From assembly GCA_002371335.1 (NCBI GenBank), contig DFHP01000005.1:3579-18376 (forward strand): DNA of 14,798 bases, written 5' to 3'. Origin of the DNA: Eubacterium sp. UBA3720 (GTDB lineage Bacteria; Bacillota; Clostridia; Lachnospirales; Lachnospiraceae). The notes beneath the pieces were generated by a model, which made no database searches, was not told the origin of the DNA, and saw only the letters and a list, made by a program, of their open reading frames with translations. The position numbers and the translations under genes are program-made. Every line of letters starts with the position of its first letter. Positions within the stretch are counted from its first letter, which is position 1. Positions 13,423 through 14,798 of this stretch are shown in pieces.

Positions 13423-14466
13423 TCACGGGAATACCGGCGGCATCCGCAGTCCTTCGTTTTCATCAAAACCAAACATCAAATTCATGTTCTGAACGGCCTG
13501 TCCGGCAGCTCCTTTAACCAGATTGTCCAAAGCTCCCATTACGATGATCCTGTGCGTCCTCGGATCGATCTTGAATCCTATGTCGACAAAATTGCTGCCC
13601 TCCACCCAGCGGGTCTCGGCGCAGACATCTTTATCCAGGAGTCGAATGAAATATTCATTTCCATAGTATTTTTCATATGCGGCACGTACTTTTTCATATG
13701 TGATCTCAGGATCTTTCAGCGCTGCATAAGCGGTCACCAGTATGCCGCGGTTCATCGGTACCAGATGCGGCGTAAAATTGATCATGACAGGCTCACCTGC
13801 CGCATAGGTCAGCTGCTCTTCGATCTCAGGCGTATGCCTGTGTGAAGCAACGCCATAGGCCTTAATATTCTCATTCACTTCGCAGAAGAGATTCGCGGTC
13901 TTAGCTGAACGTCCCGCGCCGGATGTTCCGGATTTTGCGTCTACGATGATACTGTTCACATCTACAAGCCCTTCTTTTACCAGCGGATACATACTGAGAA
14001 TGGAACACGTCGTGTAGCAGCCGGGATTAGCCACGATGCGGGCTTTTTTTACATCCTCTCTGTTGATCTCGCAAAGTCCGTAGACCGCTTCATCTATATA
14101 CTGAGGCGCCTTATGTTCTATCTTATACCACTGCTCATATACCTTCACGTCCTTCAGACGAAAATCGGCTGAAAGATCGATTACTTTTGTTTTTGACAAA
14201 ACATCCTCGTTCACTATGGACGCGCAAAGTCCCTGGGGCGTCGCCGTAAAAATAACGTCAGCCTCTTCCGCCAGAGCCTCTATATCATCTGCTTTACAGA
14301 TATTCTCTACGATTTTAAACATATTTCCATATATTGACGAGAATTTCTGATCCACATAGCTCCTTGAGCCATACCAGACCAGCTCTACCTCCTTATGTGC
14401 CAGCAGAATCCGGACGATCTCTGCTCCGGCATAACCTGTAGCCCCTATAATTCCAGCTCTGATCAT
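13423..14466 (-). CDS. argC: N-acetyl-gamma-glutamyl-phosphate reductase
   Basis: 347-residue NADPH-dependent reductase converting N-acetylglutamyl phosphate to the semialdehyde. The N-terminal Rossmann motif GIIGATGYAGAEIVRIL (5-21) and the catalytic cysteine C150 in VANPGCYTT mark the family; SGTSGAGRSAK and HRHTPEIEEQL follow, the latter with the conserved histidines. Full family length. ATG 14466 is preceded by TTGGAGGAAGCT, an excellent ribosome site; the in-frame TTG at 14478 is part of that site and is rejected. First gene of argC-argB-argD. The usual neighbour argJ is missing between argC and argB. Confidence 0.96.
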   Translation of the reverse strand: MIRAGIIGATGYAGAEIVRILLAHKEVELVWYGSRSYVDQKFSSIYGNMFKIVENICKADDIEALAEEADVIFTATPQGLCASIVNEDVLSKTKVIDLSADFRLKDVKVYEQWYKIEHKAPQYIDEAVYGLCEINREDVKKARIVANPGCYTTCSILSMYPLVKEGLVDVNSIIVDAKSGTSGAGRSAKTANLFCEVNENIKAYGVASHRHTPEIEEQLTYAAGEPVMINFTPHLVPMNRGILVTAYAALKDPEITYEKVRAAYEKYYGNEYFIRLLDKDVCAETRWVEGSNFVDIGFKIDPRTHRIIVMGALDNLVKGAAGQAVQNMNLMFGFDENEGLRMPPVFP

Positions 14467-14625
14467 AGCTTCCTCCAATTAATATGCATTTATTCTTATA
14501 ATCTGATATTTTTACAGAATACTTTTTCTTACGAAAAAAGCTCTTCTTTAAAACAACTCATAAAACTGCAGCCGCAGTAATTTAAAGGATAAACCCGCTT
14601 CGCAAATATGTAAAGTTAAAACTTC

Positions 14626-14637
14626 GAATATTTATTC
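14626..14637. promoter_or_regulatory. Third ARG-box-like palindrome in the argC leader
   Basis: GAATATTTATTC fits the GAATwwwwATTC core of the ArgR operator consensus perfectly but lacks the outer T and A. It lies about 110 bases downstream of the predicted start, where it could help DNA looping or block elongation. The rest of the 14467-14730 leader has only a short ACTGC/GCAGT hairpin (about 14563-14576) and A/T-rich sequence. Confidence 0.4.
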
Positions 14638-14738
14638 TCCAGCCTTCGTTTTACCTGGATACCGGCTGACGTTATCACCGTTTCCTTCAAACTCTCCGCT
14701 GCCGCATTCCTTCGCGTCTCTCGCCTCTCGCCGATAAC

Positions 14739-14774
14739 ATGTATAAATATACATCAATATTTATATTTATGCAA
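14739..14774 (-). promoter_or_regulatory. argC operon promoter overlapping tandem ArgR operator (ARG boxes)
   Basis: On the minus strand, -35 TTGCAT (14774-14769), a 17-base spacer and -10 TATATT (14751-14746). Box 2, ATGTATA-AA-TATACAT (14739-14754), is a near-perfect palindrome matching TGnATwwwwATnCA. Box 1 (14760-14773) keeps one good half, TGCAT. Box centres are 20 bp apart, close to the two-turn spacing of ArgR hexamer operators. Both boxes overlap the promoter, consistent with repression by arginine-loaded ArgR. The leader is about 270 bases. A gene beyond the right edge might share this operator. Confidence 0.65.
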
Positions 14775-14798
14775 GATGAAACCGGGGACGGAGACAAG

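Noticed and set aside
14640..14707. Cobalamin riboswitch or T-box in the argC leader
   Set aside because: Some fragments (GGTGATAA, AGCCGG, CCAGG) loosely recall a B12 box, but the order and conserved bases do not fit, and there is no T-box AGGGTGG-type sequence.

Overview
The window looks like chromosomal DNA of a gut-type Firmicute, most likely class Clostridia, family Lachnospiraceae or a close relative. This is inferred from strong AGGAGG-type ribosome binding sites, U-rich intrinsic terminators, a tetrahydrofolate (THF) riboswitch ahead of an ECF folate transporter, ATP-dependent PEP carboxykinase, TrpB2, a chromosomal TraX-family protein and an ArgR-type operator. I see no phage, insertion sequence, CRISPR array, tRNA or rRNA. 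Almost every gene is a recognisable housekeeping or transport gene, so the unusual content lies mostly in the leaders and intergenic gaps.

Layout. 1-578 (minus): 5' part of pckA, cut by the window edge, with its promoter at about 708-735. 855-3230 (minus): a three-gene operon of a membrane-anchored C26 glutamine-amidotransferase-like hydrolase, a HAD phosphatase and a small unrecognised protein, ending in a strong terminator at 797-838. 3333-4954 (plus): trpB2 with a highly structured leader and a strong terminator. 5106-5834 (plus) traX-like and 5846-6355 (minus) a three-helix membrane protein are convergent. 6356-7077 has no convincing protein gene; it holds an inverted-repeat element (6403-6532), a 25-base imperfect direct repeat, the folT promoter, a THF riboswitch (about 6884-7014) and its expression platform. 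7078-8934 (plus): folT-folC. 8945-9187: a promoter followed at once by a terminator, then a foldable leader for a MATE exporter (9188-10570), then a cytidylate-kinase-like gene (10630-11217). A bidirectional terminator (11263-11298) separates these from the minus-strand argC-argB-argD operon (14466 to 11302), whose promoter about 270 bases upstream overlaps tandem ARG boxes.

How the genes work together. folT and folC form a folate salvage unit: FolT is the substrate-binding part of an ECF importer and FolC traps folates by polyglutamylation, with the riboswitch sensing reduced folate. argC, argB and argD are three consecutive steps of ornithine/arginine synthesis; argJ, often found in this cluster, is not here. 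ArgB carries the N-terminal helix typical of arginine-inhibited enzymes, so both transcription (ArgR) and activity are probably controlled by arginine.

The best candidates for something undescribed are the trpB2 leader (an H-type pseudoknot candidate plus mutually exclusive pairings), the 6403-6532 element, the MATE leader with its promoter-proximal terminator, and Arg-codon-containing mini-ORFs in the arg leader. All are manual pairing inferences that need covariation or transcript data.
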